DNA of 53,979 nucleotides from Flavobacteriaceae bacterium (GCA_027080135.1 JALWUJ010000104.1:1-53979); one strand, 5' to 3'. Counted from the stretch's first letter, positions 24,024-33,601 are shown. Notes: generated by a model from the sequence alone, not told the origin. Numbers and translations: made by a program.

Positions 24024-25880
24024 TTATGCAATTATATCCTTGATGGTAATGATTCCAACCAAACATTTATCTTGGATTACTGGCAAACATCCTATTTCTT
24101 GAACTTTCATTAAATGTATGGCTTCCAAAATTTTTGTTTCGGGGTGGACAATGTAAACATTTTTCATCATAATATCTGCTACCAAACAGTTAAGATCACA
24201 ATCTTTATTTTTTCTATATTTTTCAAGATGTTGCCAAGTTAAAAGCCCTGTTAATTCTCCTCTTGAATTCTCTACAGGAACATGATGTATATTTTTCCAC
24301 TCCATAATACTAGTAGCTAAATCTGCTAAATCACATTCGTCAACTGTGAATAATTGAGTGGACATCACGTGCCCTACTAAATGAGCATCTTGATAAATAT
24401 TTGGAACCTCTTCAAACATGGGCCATTTATGAATTGGCAACTTCTTTTGTTGATTTTTATGAATCACTTTAGTTAAGGCAACTAAAGCATCGTCTTGTTT
24501 AAGGTTTTTTCTAAGGTTTCGGTAATTTGCAACTTTCCATTGTGCACCAGTAATTCCTTCAGCTCTTTGCTTAATAATGTCTAAAAATCTATCGATATCT
24601 TTTTTATTAATATTTTCTTTTTCTAGTCCTTTTTTTGCTATTGGTATCAACTCTGAAATTATTAATTCTCTTACAGAAAGCTTTTTTCCCATCCAGGTCA
24701 TTACCGACTCTTTTCCAGTTCTTGCTGCTTTTATAAAGTTTGCTTTTGCATCTTTAAAAGGCATTTTACTTGGCATGTCATCGTATTTTTTTGGACGTCC
24801 TTTCATAAGTCCTACCCAAAAAGCAAAGTTTGCCATTTCATCTAAGGCAGTAGGTCCAGAAGGGATGTAACGGTTTTCAATACGTAGATGAGCTTTTCCG
24901 TTTCCAACACCATAGCAAGGTCTATTCCAGCGATATACAGTTCCATTAAAAGTAGTAAGTGCTTCTAGTTTTGGTGTGTTTCCTTTTTCAATTTCATTTA
25001 AAGAATTGGTTTCAATATCCTTTGCTAAAATTATTTTATGATTAGAAATATCATTCTTAAAAATATCTACAACAGAACCTGTAGCCCATTCTTTACTAAA
25101 AGAAACTCGTGATAATTTATCTTCTAATGCGTGAGAAGAATTTCGAGTATCGATGCTTTGTTGAAATAGAGCAATACGGGTTTCGCTCCACAGCTCTCTT
25201 CCTAATAATAATGGAGAGTTGGAGCAAATTCCTAGAAGGGGGCCTGTGATTGTTTGTGCCCAGTTATAACTAGAAATAAAATCGTCTGGTTCTATCTGAA
25301 GGTGTAATTGAAAACTAGTATTACATCCTTCAAAAAGTACTGAACTGTGTTTAATAAAAAGCTCGTCCACACCCCGCATATGCATTCTAAAATCTTTACC
25401 TCGTAATTCTTTTAGCATATCGTTTAATATCCAATATCTGTCCATTGGAGTCATAAAATCCATTTCTAATTCTCTTTTTGAAATGGTGGGTAAAATACCT
25501 GTAAGTATAATATTGTTATCAAATTTTTCAGCAGATTTGTTTGCTTTACTTAGTAAGGTATTTAATTGATTTTCAACTTTTGTAAAAGCGTCTTTTTTTA
25601 ATTCAATAGGATCTAAATTAATTTCTAGATTAAATAAAGCAATTTCGGTTGTAAAGTGAGGATCGTTAATATCTTTTAATATTTCAGGAGATTTTTTTGA
25701 AGGTCGCCAGTTTTTTGTAACCAAGCAAAATTCTTGTTCGGCACCAATACGAGTGATGTTTTTTTCAAACATCTCTTTTTCTAACATAATTTCAAGAGCT
25801 TTTACATCGTCTAATAAATGTCTGATAAATTTAGAACGTGCCTGTTTGTCTGTGATGGTATTAATTTTTTGATCTCCCAT
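24024..25880 (-). CDS. GCS2-type glutamate-cysteine ligase-like protein with two CBS domains
   Basis: A 618-residue protein. The N-terminal 480 residues have glutamine-synthetase-fold ligase features of the GCS2/YbdK group: RIGAEQEFCLVTKNWRP, FNLEINLDP, and GVGNGKAHLRIENRYIPSGPT, which carry carboxylate and Arg residues for ATP/Mg and substrate. The last 110 residues form a CBS pair (HVPVENSRGELTGLLTWQHLE; IGCLPVIQDKCLVGIITIKDI), probably an adenylate-sensing regulatory module. It is not expected to make glutathione here, since bshC indicates a bacillithiol user. A translationally adjacent AstE-like deacylase follows. A possible -7 box TAACTTTA lies at 25921-25914. Confidence 0.8.
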   Translation of the reverse strand: MGDQKINTITDKQARSKFIRHLLDDVKALEIMLEKEMFEKNITRIGAEQEFCLVTKNWRPSKKSPEILKDINDPHFTTEIALFNLEINLDPIELKKDAFTKVENQLNTLLSKANKSAEKFDNNIILTGILPTISKRELEMDFMTPMDRYWILNDMLKELRGKDFRMHMRGVDELFIKHSSVLFEGCNTSFQLHLQIEPDDFISSYNWAQTITGPLLGICSNSPLLLGRELWSETRIALFQQSIDTRNSSHALEDKLSRVSFSKEWATGSVVDIFKNDISNHKIILAKDIETNSLNEIEKGNTPKLEALTTFNGTVYRWNRPCYGVGNGKAHLRIENRYIPSGPTALDEMANFAFWVGLMKGRPKKYDDMPSKMPFKDAKANFIKAARTGKESVMTWMGKKLSVRELIISELIPIAKKGLEKENINKKDIDRFLDIIKQRAEGITGAQWKVANYRNLRKNLKQDDALVALTKVIHKNQQKKLPIHKWPMFEEVPNIYQDAHLVGHVMSTQLFTVDECDLADLATSIMEWKNIHHVPVENSRGELTGLLTWQHLEKYRKNKDCDLNCLVADIMMKNVYIVHPETKILEAIHLMKVQEIGCLPVIQDKCLVGIITIKDIIA

Positions 25881-25997
25881 AAAAACTATAATTAATTATA
25901 AACTACATAGTTATAAAGTTATTGTTTTAATAGGAATTTACCAAATTGAAACTCCAAAGAAGGTTATTTTAAAAGCAATCTAAATTAACTAACTAGT

Positions 25998-28517
25998 TTA
26001 CATTTCGTTAGCAAAGAAAATTGCATTCATTAATAGTTTGTTGGTTCCGTACCAAAAAGCTCTAAAATTGGTGTTATCTGTAAAATAAATTATTTTTCCA
26101 CTACCTAAATTTCCTAACTTAAACATTGCAGTATTTTTTAATTCGGCAAGATTTTTACTTGAAATATAACCACTTAAAAGAGGATTATCTGTGTATGTTA
26201 TTGGATTGTTATAACTATTTTTATCTGGTTTCATAAAGATAGTTGAATTTCTAAATGTAGGAAGTTTATTGTTTTTATAACCAAATGCAATAGGATGCGA
26301 ACGGTCTAAATTTGTTTCAAAAATAGCTCCGCCAATTACTTGGGCACCAAAATAATCTCCTTTTTGTTCAAAGGAAATAGTTTGAGTAGAATCTTTTTTA
26401 GATTTAAAATCAATCTTTAATAAATCGTTGCTGTTTAGCCATTTTCCAGAATTTTTATAAGCTATTAAAGTACCACCGTTTTGTACCCAAGTTTTTAATT
26501 GTTTGGCATTTTCTGCAGTTAATCCGTCTCCCCAATTGTTGGGCAAAATAATGTCTGTATATCTGCTTAAATTAGTACGAGAAAAATCACGTGTATCTAA
26601 TTTGGAAACGAGCATATCGTATCGTTGGTCTAGTAAATGCCAAATTTCTCCAGCATCGTAGGGTGTTATTCCGTTGCCTACAATTAGGGCAACTTTTTGA
26701 GGCTCTAGTTTTCTGAAATTTCCACTTCCTAAGTCAATTCCTTCTGTCATTCCTGTGCTAACACTCGAGATGGTAATGTTGCTTTCTGAAGCGACTTCTT
26801 TCATGAATTCTGCCAATTCTGAAGCATTTAATTTTTGATTTTGAACAGGAATTAAAATCGTTCCGTAGTCGTAGCTTTTTCCTTCTACTTTAAAAGGTTT
26901 CATTCCTACTTTTGCTCGCAGTCCTTTTTCTAGAATTTTGTTTAATGCTTTTGGCGAATTGTAATCGTGCCATTCCATTAAGTAGGCATAATTTGAAGTG
27001 TTTGGAATAGGAACTTTTGGTGGAATTAATTCTGTAACTAAATCACCAACTCTACTTGAAGTTTCATTTTCTGAATAATCTAAATTAAATGCTAAGGGGA
27101 ATGTCCAAGCACTAACATCGTAAAACAAACTGTCTTGAAAAGTGGTTCTTTTTTGAAACATAGCATTGATTAAACGGTATTGTTTTTGGTTTTTCGGAAT
27201 TACATAGCTATACCCTTTTTTATACGTTTTTCCATCTTTTGAGAAACCTTGTTTCAATTCATGGAATTCAATTTTATGACGTTTTAATATTTCAGCAAAA
27301 TAAAATACTTTGTTAGCATCTTTTTCGTCACCAATTACTATAGCTCCTCCTTTTGAAGCTTCTTTTCGGGCATTGTTATAAAACTCTTTTTGGTAATTTA
27401 AGAGCTGTTCTCTCAAATCAACTGCAGCGTCAAGTGTAGAAAGAGCTGCGGTAAAATGGTTTCGAATGGTAAAAGGAAAAGTTAAAATTCCATTGTCGCT
27501 TTCTTGAGCGTGTCCTCTGGAAGAGGCTTGTTCAAAAAGGATTCCAATACCGCCATTAATGTCTGGAAATGTAGAACCTTTTCCGTAGTAAAAATCGTCG
27601 AAACTTTCTTTACTATAATATAAACTTCCTAATTTATTAAAGGCTTTTGCATGGTATTCTGCAATTTTTGCTGTTAGGTCTTGATTTTTTTGAGGAGTCA
27701 TTGGGTTGGTACGTGAAGGAATTCCGGGTTGAAAAAAGAAAGTTGAATTGGTTCCCATTTCGTGATGATCTGTCAAGATATTTGGATACCAATTATGAAA
27801 GGTTTTAATCCTTGCCTGACTTTCGGGAAGTTGAACTGGAAGCCAATCTCGGTTCATATCGAACCAATAATGGTTGGTTCTTCCTCCAGGCCAAACTTCG
27901 TGATATTCACGGTCGTTTGAATCTGGATTGATGTTTTTATTTTTATTGGTGTTTGCCCAATAAGCAAAACGTTGTAATCCGTCTGGATTAAAAGAAGGAT
28001 CGAACAAAATGATGGTTTCATTTAAAATTTTATCAATTTTTTCACCTTGAGCTGCTGCTAAATAATAAGCAGCAACCATCGCAGCATTGGATCCACTGGG
28101 TTCGTTTCCGTGGATAGAAAAACCTTGATACACAACTAATGGTATATTGCTAGTGTTGATATTGCTTGAGTTTGCTTCGGTTAAAGCTAGATGGTCTTTT
28201 CTAATTTGTTCTAAATTAGTATGGTTTTTTTTCGAAGTAATATATAGGAGGAGAAGTGGTCTTCCTTCAAAAGTAGTACCTCTATTTTCGATAGTAATTC
28301 GCGGACTTGCTTTTGCTAGGGCATACATATATTGTACAAGCTTGTCGTGCGTAACATGCCATTCGCCAATTTGATGACCAATTATACTTTCGGGAGTTGG
28401 AATACCTTGGTTATAAGTAACATTGTTTGGTAGATAATAGTCTAAATTCACGTGATAATCTTGTGCAATTAAATGAAGACTTACCAGAAGGAATAGAAGT
28501 TTAGAAACGTTTTTCAT
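25998..28517 (-). CDS. Secreted M14 zinc carboxypeptidase, second paralogue
   Basis: An 839-residue exported metallopeptidase. ATG 28517 is chosen because it gives the signal peptide MKNVSKLLFLLVSLHLIAQ; the track's start at 28556 lies in a terminator hairpin. M14 motifs are HGNEPSGSNAA, NPDGLQRFAYW, VWPGGRTNHYWFDMNRDW and DHHEMGTNSTFFFQPG, in the same order as in the protein at 443-2944. The C-terminal region again contains an amidotransferase-like segment (VALIVGNGITPYDAGEIWHLL, IILPNNWGDG). The two paralogues thus share architecture and are probably envelope enzymes with different substrates. A -7-like TATCTTTA lies upstream at about 28547-28540. Confidence 0.86.
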   Translation of the reverse strand: MKNVSKLLFLLVSLHLIAQDYHVNLDYYLPNNVTYNQGIPTPESIIGHQIGEWHVTHDKLVQYMYALAKASPRITIENRGTTFEGRPLLLLYITSKKNHTNLEQIRKDHLALTEANSSNINTSNIPLVVYQGFSIHGNEPSGSNAAMVAAYYLAAAQGEKIDKILNETIILFDPSFNPDGLQRFAYWANTNKNKNINPDSNDREYHEVWPGGRTNHYWFDMNRDWLPVQLPESQARIKTFHNWYPNILTDHHEMGTNSTFFFQPGIPSRTNPMTPQKNQDLTAKIAEYHAKAFNKLGSLYYSKESFDDFYYGKGSTFPDINGGIGILFEQASSRGHAQESDNGILTFPFTIRNHFTAALSTLDAAVDLREQLLNYQKEFYNNARKEASKGGAIVIGDEKDANKVFYFAEILKRHKIEFHELKQGFSKDGKTYKKGYSYVIPKNQKQYRLINAMFQKRTTFQDSLFYDVSAWTFPLAFNLDYSENETSSRVGDLVTELIPPKVPIPNTSNYAYLMEWHDYNSPKALNKILEKGLRAKVGMKPFKVEGKSYDYGTILIPVQNQKLNASELAEFMKEVASESNITISSVSTGMTEGIDLGSGNFRKLEPQKVALIVGNGITPYDAGEIWHLLDQRYDMLVSKLDTRDFSRTNLSRYTDIILPNNWGDGLTAENAKQLKTWVQNGGTLIAYKNSGKWLNSNDLLKIDFKSKKDSTQTISFEQKGDYFGAQVIGGAIFETNLDRSHPIAFGYKNNKLPTFRNSTIFMKPDKNSYNNPITYTDNPLLSGYISSKNLAELKNTAMFKLGNLGSGKIIYFTDNTNFRAFWYGTNKLLMNAIFFANEM

Positions 28518-28550
28518 AGGATGGGATTTGTTTCGTATAAAGATATAAAA

Positions 28551-28587
28551 AAACATCCCTTCAAAACTATAATTTGAAGGGATGTTT
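28551..28587 (-). terminator. Intrinsic terminator of the DUF3276 gene
   Basis: AAACATCCCTTCAAA and TTTGAAGGGATGTTT form a perfect 15-base stem with a 7-base loop. Read on the minus strand it is followed by a T-run (GTTTTTTTAT), and it starts 26 bases after the DUF3276 stop. Confidence 0.9.
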
Positions 28588-28612
28588 ACATTAATAATGC
28601 GGGGATAATATT

Positions 28613-28999
28613 TTAAATATCGTCAAAATCTACATCGGTGAAACTTGAAGTTGAAGGTTCTTCATCTTTAGTTTCATTAATATTAGTATGGCTTTCTTCT
28701 TTTTTATAATCTTTTTGGTGACGATCGCTAATAACTTCTTCACCTTTTTCGTCGATAATAAAAGAAATCATTTCATTTAAACTGTCTTTAAATTCATTAA
28801 AATCTTCTTTATAAAGATAGATTTTGTGTTTTTTATAGTGAAAAGAACCGTCGTCGTTTGTAAACTTTTTACTCTCGGTTATGGTTAAATAATAATCTCC
28901 AGCCTTGGTAGCTCTAACGTCGAAGAAATAAGTACGTCTTCCAGCACGCATAACTTTTGAATAAATTTCTTCTCTCTCCATCATATAATTATCACTCAT
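28613..28999 (-). CDS. DUF3276 / PUR-domain nucleic-acid-binding protein
   Basis: A 128-residue cytoplasmic protein. REEIYSKVMRAGRRTYFFDVRATKAGDYYLTITESKK matches the DUF3276 family, a bacterial PUR-repeat fold related to BpuR of Borrelia, which binds single-stranded DNA and RNA. The core fills residues 5-85; a disordered acidic tail ending SFTDVDFDDI follows. It is almost universal in Bacteroidota and usually a single-gene unit, as here, with a strong terminator downstream. A function in post-transcriptional or nucleoid regulation is known for related proteins but not for this one. Confidence 0.88.
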   Translation of the reverse strand: MSDNYMMEREEIYSKVMRAGRRTYFFDVRATKAGDYYLTITESKKFTNDDGSFHYKKHKIYLYKEDFNEFKDSLNEMISFIIDEKGEEVISDRHQKDYKKEESHTNINETKDEEPSTSSFTDVDFDDI

Positions 29000-29066
29000 A
29001 ATATTTGTTGTTTTTTTAAGGTTTGGTCAAAAATCTAAAAAAAAACTAACTGTAGCAACATTATAG

Positions 29067-30824
29067 TTAATTTTCTTTTTCTAATAATTGTTTTGCGTAT
29101 AAATTTTTATAATACCCTTCCTGCATTACAAGTTCATTATGAGTTCCTTGTTGTATAATTTTACCTTCTTCAAGAACAATAATATTATCTGCATTTTTTA
29201 CTGAAGAAATCCGATGACTTACTATAATAGTTGTTTTGTCTTTAGAAATAGATTGAATATTATTTAGTATTTTTTCTTCGGTTTCGGTATCTACAGCAGA
29301 AAGACAATCGTCTAACAATAATATTTTTGGATTTTTTATAATAGCTCTTGCAATAGAAACGCGTTGTTTTTGCCCTCCACTTAAAGTAATTCCACGTTCC
29401 CCTAAAATAGTATCATATCCTTTATTGAAACCTTTGATGTTTTTATGAACCGAGGCTTTTTTAGCAGCATTAAAAACTTCTTCATTCGAAGCGTTTTCTT
29501 TCCCGAATTTAATATTGTTAAAAAGGGTGTCGCTAAACAAAAAAGCATCTTGCGGTACATAACCAATACTGTTTCTAAGGCTGTTTAGGTTAATATCCTT
29601 ACTATTTTTACCATCTATTTTTAGTTGCCCATTTTTAACATCATAAAGCCTACCAATTAATTCTAAAATTGTAGATTTTCCAGAACCAGTATTTCCAATA
29701 ATTGCCAAAGTTTCTCCAGAATTTACTTTAAAAGAAAGATTTTTTAAAGCCCTAATTTTAGTGTCTGAATAGGTGAAAGTAAGGTTGTGAAATTCAATAT
29801 TTCCTTTTATGGGTGTTTTGGTATTAACCAGATTTTCAATTTCGGGTTTTTCGCTTAAAAACTCATTAATCCTTTTTTGTGAAGCCTCTGCCTGTTGTAC
29901 CATTGATGTTACCCAACCTACAACCGCCACAGGCCAAGTGAGCATATTAACATAAATTAAAAACTCTACAATAGTTCCTAGGTGTTCAATTTTTCCGTTA
30001 ATAAATTGGTTTCCTCCTATAAAAATAACGAGAATATTACTCAAACCAATTAGTAAAACCATCAATGGAAAAAATAAGGCTTGCACCTTGGCAAGATTCA
30101 CGTTTTTTTGCTTGGATCCTTCAGCAAGGTTGTTAAAATCTGTGTTAATTCGACTTTCAATTCCGTAGGCTTTTATTACTGAAATACCACTAAAACTTTC
30201 TTGAGTGAAGGAAGTAAGTTTAGATAAATATTGCTGAACAATGGTGCTTCGTTTATGTATAGCAGCACTTAATTTGTAAATAGCAAAGGACAAAATTGGG
30301 AGTGGTGCAATGGCATATAAGGTTAGTGTTGGCGATTTGTAAAACATATACGATAAAGTAACAATAAGTAGCGTTACATTAGTAACACTATACATAAGGG
30401 CAGGACCAGCGTACATTCTTACTTTGCCTACATCTTCGCTAATTCGGTTCATTAAATCACCAGTACGGTTTTTTTTGTAAAAACCTAAGGATAGGCGTTC
30501 GTATTGTTTGAAGATTTCATTTTTTAAATCAAATTCTATATTTCGAGAAACTACTATAAAAGTTTGTCGCATTAAAAAAGTAAAAAAACCTGCTAATAAT
30601 GCAGTACCTAAAATAATTAAAATATTAATTAAAAGTTGGTGTTTTACAAATTCTAAATTTGTAGTAGTTCCATTTGTATAATTTTCGATAATATCTATGA
30701 TATCTCCAATTTTTTTAGGAACGAACAGCTTAAATATAGTAGATATAATAGTAATTACAAGACCTAACAATAATCTTCCGCTATATTTTTTGAAATATCG
30801 ATTAAGGTACTGAAGTTCTTTCAT
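29067..30824 (-). CDS. ABC exporter (MdlB/MsbA-type, TMD-NBD fusion)
   Basis: A 585-residue half-transporter. Six membrane helices occupy residues about 15-310, and the ATPase follows with Walker A GNTGSGKST, Q-loop GYVPQDAFLF, signature LSGGQKQRVSIARA, Walker B KILLLDD and H-loop SHRISSV. It should dimerise and export a lipid, peptide or drug; the sequence does not tell which. It is divergent from the amino acid dehydrogenase gene and has its own -7 box TAACTTTG at 30856-30849. Confidence 0.93.
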   Translation of the reverse strand: MKELQYLNRYFKKYSGRLLLGLVITIISTIFKLFVPKKIGDIIDIIENYTNGTTTNLEFVKHQLLINILIILGTALLAGFFTFLMRQTFIVVSRNIEFDLKNEIFKQYERLSLGFYKKNRTGDLMNRISEDVGKVRMYAGPALMYSVTNVTLLIVTLSYMFYKSPTLTLYAIAPLPILSFAIYKLSAAIHKRSTIVQQYLSKLTSFTQESFSGISVIKAYGIESRINTDFNNLAEGSKQKNVNLAKVQALFFPLMVLLIGLSNILVIFIGGNQFINGKIEHLGTIVEFLIYVNMLTWPVAVVGWVTSMVQQAEASQKRINEFLSEKPEIENLVNTKTPIKGNIEFHNLTFTYSDTKIRALKNLSFKVNSGETLAIIGNTGSGKSTILELIGRLYDVKNGQLKIDGKNSKDINLNSLRNSIGYVPQDAFLFSDTLFNNIKFGKENASNEEVFNAAKKASVHKNIKGFNKGYDTILGERGITLSGGQKQRVSIARAIIKNPKILLLDDCLSAVDTETEEKILNNIQSISKDKTTIIVSHRISSVKNADNIIVLEEGKIIQQGTHNELVMQEGYYKNLYAKQLLEKEN

Positions 30825-30848
30825 TTAAAGAGAAATAAATTTTATTAA

Positions 30849-30856
30849 CAAAGTTA
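30849..30856 (-). promoter_or_regulatory. ABC exporter -7 box
   Basis: The minus-strand sequence TAACTTTG (plus strand caaagtta) matches TAnnTTTG, 25 bases upstream of the start codon. A -33 TTTG is not evident. Confidence 0.5.
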
Positions 30857-30875
30857 TAATTTAATCTTAATTTTA

Positions 30876-30906
30876 TTGTGAAATCATTAGTAAACAACTA
30901 CTTTTG
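30876..30906 (+). promoter_or_regulatory. Promoter of the Leu/Glu-type dehydrogenase gene
   Basis: TTG at 30876-30878 and TACTTTTG at 30899-30906 are 20 bases apart, matching the Bacteroidota -33/-7 pattern. The TTG start given by the ORF track (30904) is the end of this -7 box, so ATG 30940 is the real start. Confidence 0.7.
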
Positions 30907-30939
30907 CACGTCCTTTTTAAGGATGTAAAAATTCAAAAT

Positions 30940-32055
30940 ATGGAGACTGAAGTAGTTAACAAAAATGATCTTAAAAAACTAAACCCTGTTTTTGGTCAAT
31001 TATCGTTTGATAATCACGAACAAGTTGTTTTTTGCAACGACAAAGATACAGGATTAAAGGCAATAATTAGTATTCATAATACAGTTATGGGACCAGCTCT
31101 TGGTGGTACAAGAATGTGGCAATATAATAACGAATGGGAAGCATTAAATGATGTTTTGCGTTTGTCTCGTGGTATGACCTACAAATCTGCCGTTACTGGA
31201 CTAAATTTAGGTGGAGGTAAAGCGGTAATTATTGGAGATGCTAAAACCCAAAAAACACCTGAGTTAATGTTGCGCTTTGGAGAGTTTGTAAATTCTCTTG
31301 GTGGTCGTTACATAACTGCTGAAGATGTAGGTATGACAACTTCTGATATGGATTTGGTAAGAACGGTAACCCCTTTTGTAACTGGAATATCTGAAGAAAA
31401 AGGAGGCGCAGGAAACCCTTCGCCCATTACGGCTTATGGAGTTTATATGGGTATGAAAGCTGCGGCAAAACACGCTTTTGGAAGTGATATTCTTGAAGAT
31501 AAATTAGTTTATGTACAAGGGATTGGAAATGTAGGTGAAGCTTTAGTTAAAAGCTTATCTAACGAAGGTGCAAAAGTGGTTATTTCAGATATAAATAAAG
31601 GTAGGTTAGAAGAAATTCGTGATAAATACAATGTAAAAATTTACCAAGGAAATAACCTTTATTCTGAAGAAATGGATATTTATGCACCTTGTGCTTTAGG
31701 AGCAACCATTAACAATAAAACTATACCACAACTAAAAGCGAAGGTAATTGCAGGTGCTGCAAACAATCAATTAGCAGATGAAAATAAACACGGCCAGTTA
31801 CTTAAGGAAAAGGGAATAGTTTACGCCCCTGATTTCTTAATTAATGCTGGTGGGATTATTAATGTATATGCTGAATTAGAAAATTACGGTAAAAAAGAAA
31901 TTATTCGTAAAACAGAAAATATTTACAATACTACATTAGAAATTTTAAACAATGCAGATACCAATGGAGTTACCACGCATCAAGCTGCTTTTAATGTAGC
32001 ACAAGCAAGAATTGACGCTCGTAGATTAAAAAATGCAAAGGAGCAATTAAACTAA
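30940..32055 (+). CDS. Glu/Leu/Phe/Val dehydrogenase (leucine-type)
   Basis: A 371-residue NAD-dependent amino acid dehydrogenase performing oxidative deamination, probably of leucine, isoleucine and valine. The substrate region is MGPALGGTRMW and SAVTGLNLGGGKAVIIGD with the catalytic Lys, and the Rossmann domain shows YVQGIGNVGEALVKSL. The shorter length and LGGTRMW motif fit leucine dehydrogenase better than glutamate dehydrogenase. The ATG at 30940 lies about 30 bases downstream of the predicted transcription start. A strong terminator follows. HMG-CoA lyase elsewhere in the window belongs to the same catabolic route. Confidence 0.88.
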   Translation: METEVVNKNDLKKLNPVFGQLSFDNHEQVVFCNDKDTGLKAIISIHNTVMGPALGGTRMWQYNNEWEALNDVLRLSRGMTYKSAVTGLNLGGGKAVIIGDAKTQKTPELMLRFGEFVNSLGGRYITAEDVGMTTSDMDLVRTVTPFVTGISEEKGGAGNPSPITAYGVYMGMKAAAKHAFGSDILEDKLVYVQGIGNVGEALVKSLSNEGAKVVISDINKGRLEEIRDKYNVKIYQGNNLYSEEMDIYAPCALGATINNKTIPQLKAKVIAGAANNQLADENKHGQLLKEKGIVYAPDFLINAGGIINVYAELENYGKKEIIRKTENIYNTTLEILNNADTNGVTTHQAAFNVAQARIDARRLKNAKEQLN

Positions 32056-32064
32056 TTTATTATT

Positions 32065-32098
32065 AAAAAGGTACAAATTTTTTAATTTGTACCTTTTT
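32065..32098 (+). terminator. Intrinsic terminator after the dehydrogenase gene
   Basis: AAAAAGGTACAAATT-TTTT-AATTTGTACCTTTTT is a perfect 15-base stem ending in a T-run, starting 10 bases after the stop. nusB begins only 17 bases beyond it, so nusB needs read-through or its own promoter, which I cannot see. Confidence 0.88.
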
Positions 32099-32114
32099 AT
32101 CGTTCTTTTAAATT

Positions 32115-33059
32115 ATGCTAACACGAAGACATATAAGAGTTAAGGTATTACAGTCTATTTATGCTTTCAATCAAAGCGAAATAAAAAACCTTGAGGAGCA
32201 AGAAAAGTTTTTACTTTATAATATGGAGCAAATGCAAGATTTGTATTTACTATTGCTTCAATTGTTAGTTGCACTTCGTAATCAAGCGGAAAACTATCTT
32301 TTAACATCTCAGAAAAAATACCTTGCTACCGAACAGGAAAAAAATCCAAGTAAGTTATTTGTAGAAAATAGAATTGTAAATTTAATAAATACCAATGAGG
32401 CTTTTAAAGAAATAATAAAAAAAAGAAACCTCAATTATTGGGAAACAGATTCGGAATACATATCCATATTATTTAAAGAATTACGAGAAAAAGAATGGTA
32501 TCTAGATTTTCTTTCAAAAAAAGAAAGCACTTTTTCTCAAGACAAAGATCTTTTAATAAAAATATTTAAGGAAATAATAGCACCCAACGAAAAACTATAT
32601 GAATATATTGAAGACAAACGTTTAACCTGGTTAGACGATTTTCCTTTAGTAAACACTTTACTATTAAAAATGCTTCAGAAAGTTTCTGAAAAAAATATAG
32701 ATACAATTTTAATACCTGAAGTCTATAAAAATAATGAAGATCGAGAATTTGCCATAGAGCTACTTCAAAAAGTAATTTTAAACGATGATACTTTAACCAA
32801 AGTAATTGACGGCAAAACACCCAATTGGGACAAAGAGCGAATTGCTGATTTGGATATGATTATCTTAAAAATGGGAATTGCAGAGTTTTTATATTTTCCA
32901 TCTATACCTGTTCGTGCCACTATAAATGAATATTTAGAAATTTCAAAAGAATATTCAACACCAAAAAGCAGTATTTTTATTAACGGTATCTTAGATAAAA
33001 TGGTAAAAGATTTAACTAAGGAAGACAAATTAAATAAAATAGGCAGAGGACTAAGATAA
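32115..33059 (+). CDS. nusB: Transcription antitermination factor NusB (long form)
   Basis: A 314-residue protein; E. coli NusB has about 139 residues. The start MLTRRHIRVKVLQSIYAFNQSE is the NusB N-terminal helix. The C-terminal half (about 175-305) carries the canonical fold with WDKERIADLDMIILKMGIAEFLYFPSIPVRATINEYLEISKEYSTPKSSIFINGILDKM. The extra middle helical segment is the normal form in Bacteroidota. It binds boxA RNA with NusE in rRNA antitermination. Adjacent to DUF1573 and yajC, an order frequent in flavobacteria as I recall. Confidence 0.93.
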   Translation: MLTRRHIRVKVLQSIYAFNQSEIKNLEEQEKFLLYNMEQMQDLYLLLLQLLVALRNQAENYLLTSQKKYLATEQEKNPSKLFVENRIVNLINTNEAFKEIIKKRNLNYWETDSEYISILFKELREKEWYLDFLSKKESTFSQDKDLLIKIFKEIIAPNEKLYEYIEDKRLTWLDDFPLVNTLLLKMLQKVSEKNIDTILIPEVYKNNEDREFAIELLQKVILNDDTLTKVIDGKTPNWDKERIADLDMIILKMGIAEFLYFPSIPVRATINEYLEISKEYSTPKSSIFINGILDKMVKDLTKEDKLNKIGRGLR

Positions 33060-33111
33060 AATGTAAAAATTAATTACTTTAGCCCCGCTAAAACATAAAT
33101 CTATATTACAA

Positions 33112-33591
33112 ATGAAAAAATCAATCTTATTTATTGCAATTATGTCTGCATTTGTGTTTACTTCTTGTAAAGAAAATGCTGCAGAAAAAGTGAATGAAGA
33201 AAAAGTAGCAGAAGCTGAAACCAGAGATGCAAATGCTGGTAAGTTTCCTGTAATTGCTTTTGAAGAAAAAGAATTTGACTTTGGAACTATTGAACAAGGA
33301 ACCAAAGTAGAACACGTTTTTAAATTTACAAATAAAGGTGATGCACCTTTGGTAATTGTAAATGCTAAAAGTAGCTGCGGTTGTACAGTTCCTTCTTATC
33401 CAAAAACTCCAGTTGCCCCAGGCGAATCTGCCGAGTTATTGGTTAAATATAACGGAAGCGGTAAAAACCAAGTAAGCAAAACAGTTACTATTACTTCAAA
33501 TACTGAAGCTGGTAAAGATGTAGTGAAAATTAAGGCTTTTGTTAACCCTAAAGCAGGCGGTGCACCAGCTAAAGGAGCAAAAACCAAGTAA
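33112..33591 (+). CDS. DUF1573 lipoprotein
   Basis: A 159-residue lipoprotein (signal MSAFVFTSC, Cys19). After a Glu/Ala-rich linker lies the DUF1573 beta-sandwich: EKEFDFGTIEQGTKVEHVFKF, NKGDAPLVIVNAKSSCGCTVP and APGESAELLVKYN. The CGC pair is characteristic of the family. It is an ASPM-SPD-2-Hydin/immunoglobulin-like fold of unknown function, anchored in the envelope. It lies between nusB (52 bases) and yajC (10 bases). A weak -7-like TACTTTAG occurs at 33075-33082. Confidence 0.87.
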   Translation: MKKSILFIAIMSAFVFTSCKENAAEKVNEEKVAEAETRDANAGKFPVIAFEEKEFDFGTIEQGTKVEHVFKFTNKGDAPLVIVNAKSSCGCTVPSYPKTPVAPGESAELLVKYNGSGKNQVSKTVTITSNTEAGKDVVKIKAFVNPKAGGAPAKGAKTK

Positions 33592-33601
33592 AACTTTTAA
33601 T

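Noticed and set aside
30904-30939. TTG start for the amino acid dehydrogenase
   Set aside because: It is part of the -7 box TACTTTTG and cannot be within the transcript.
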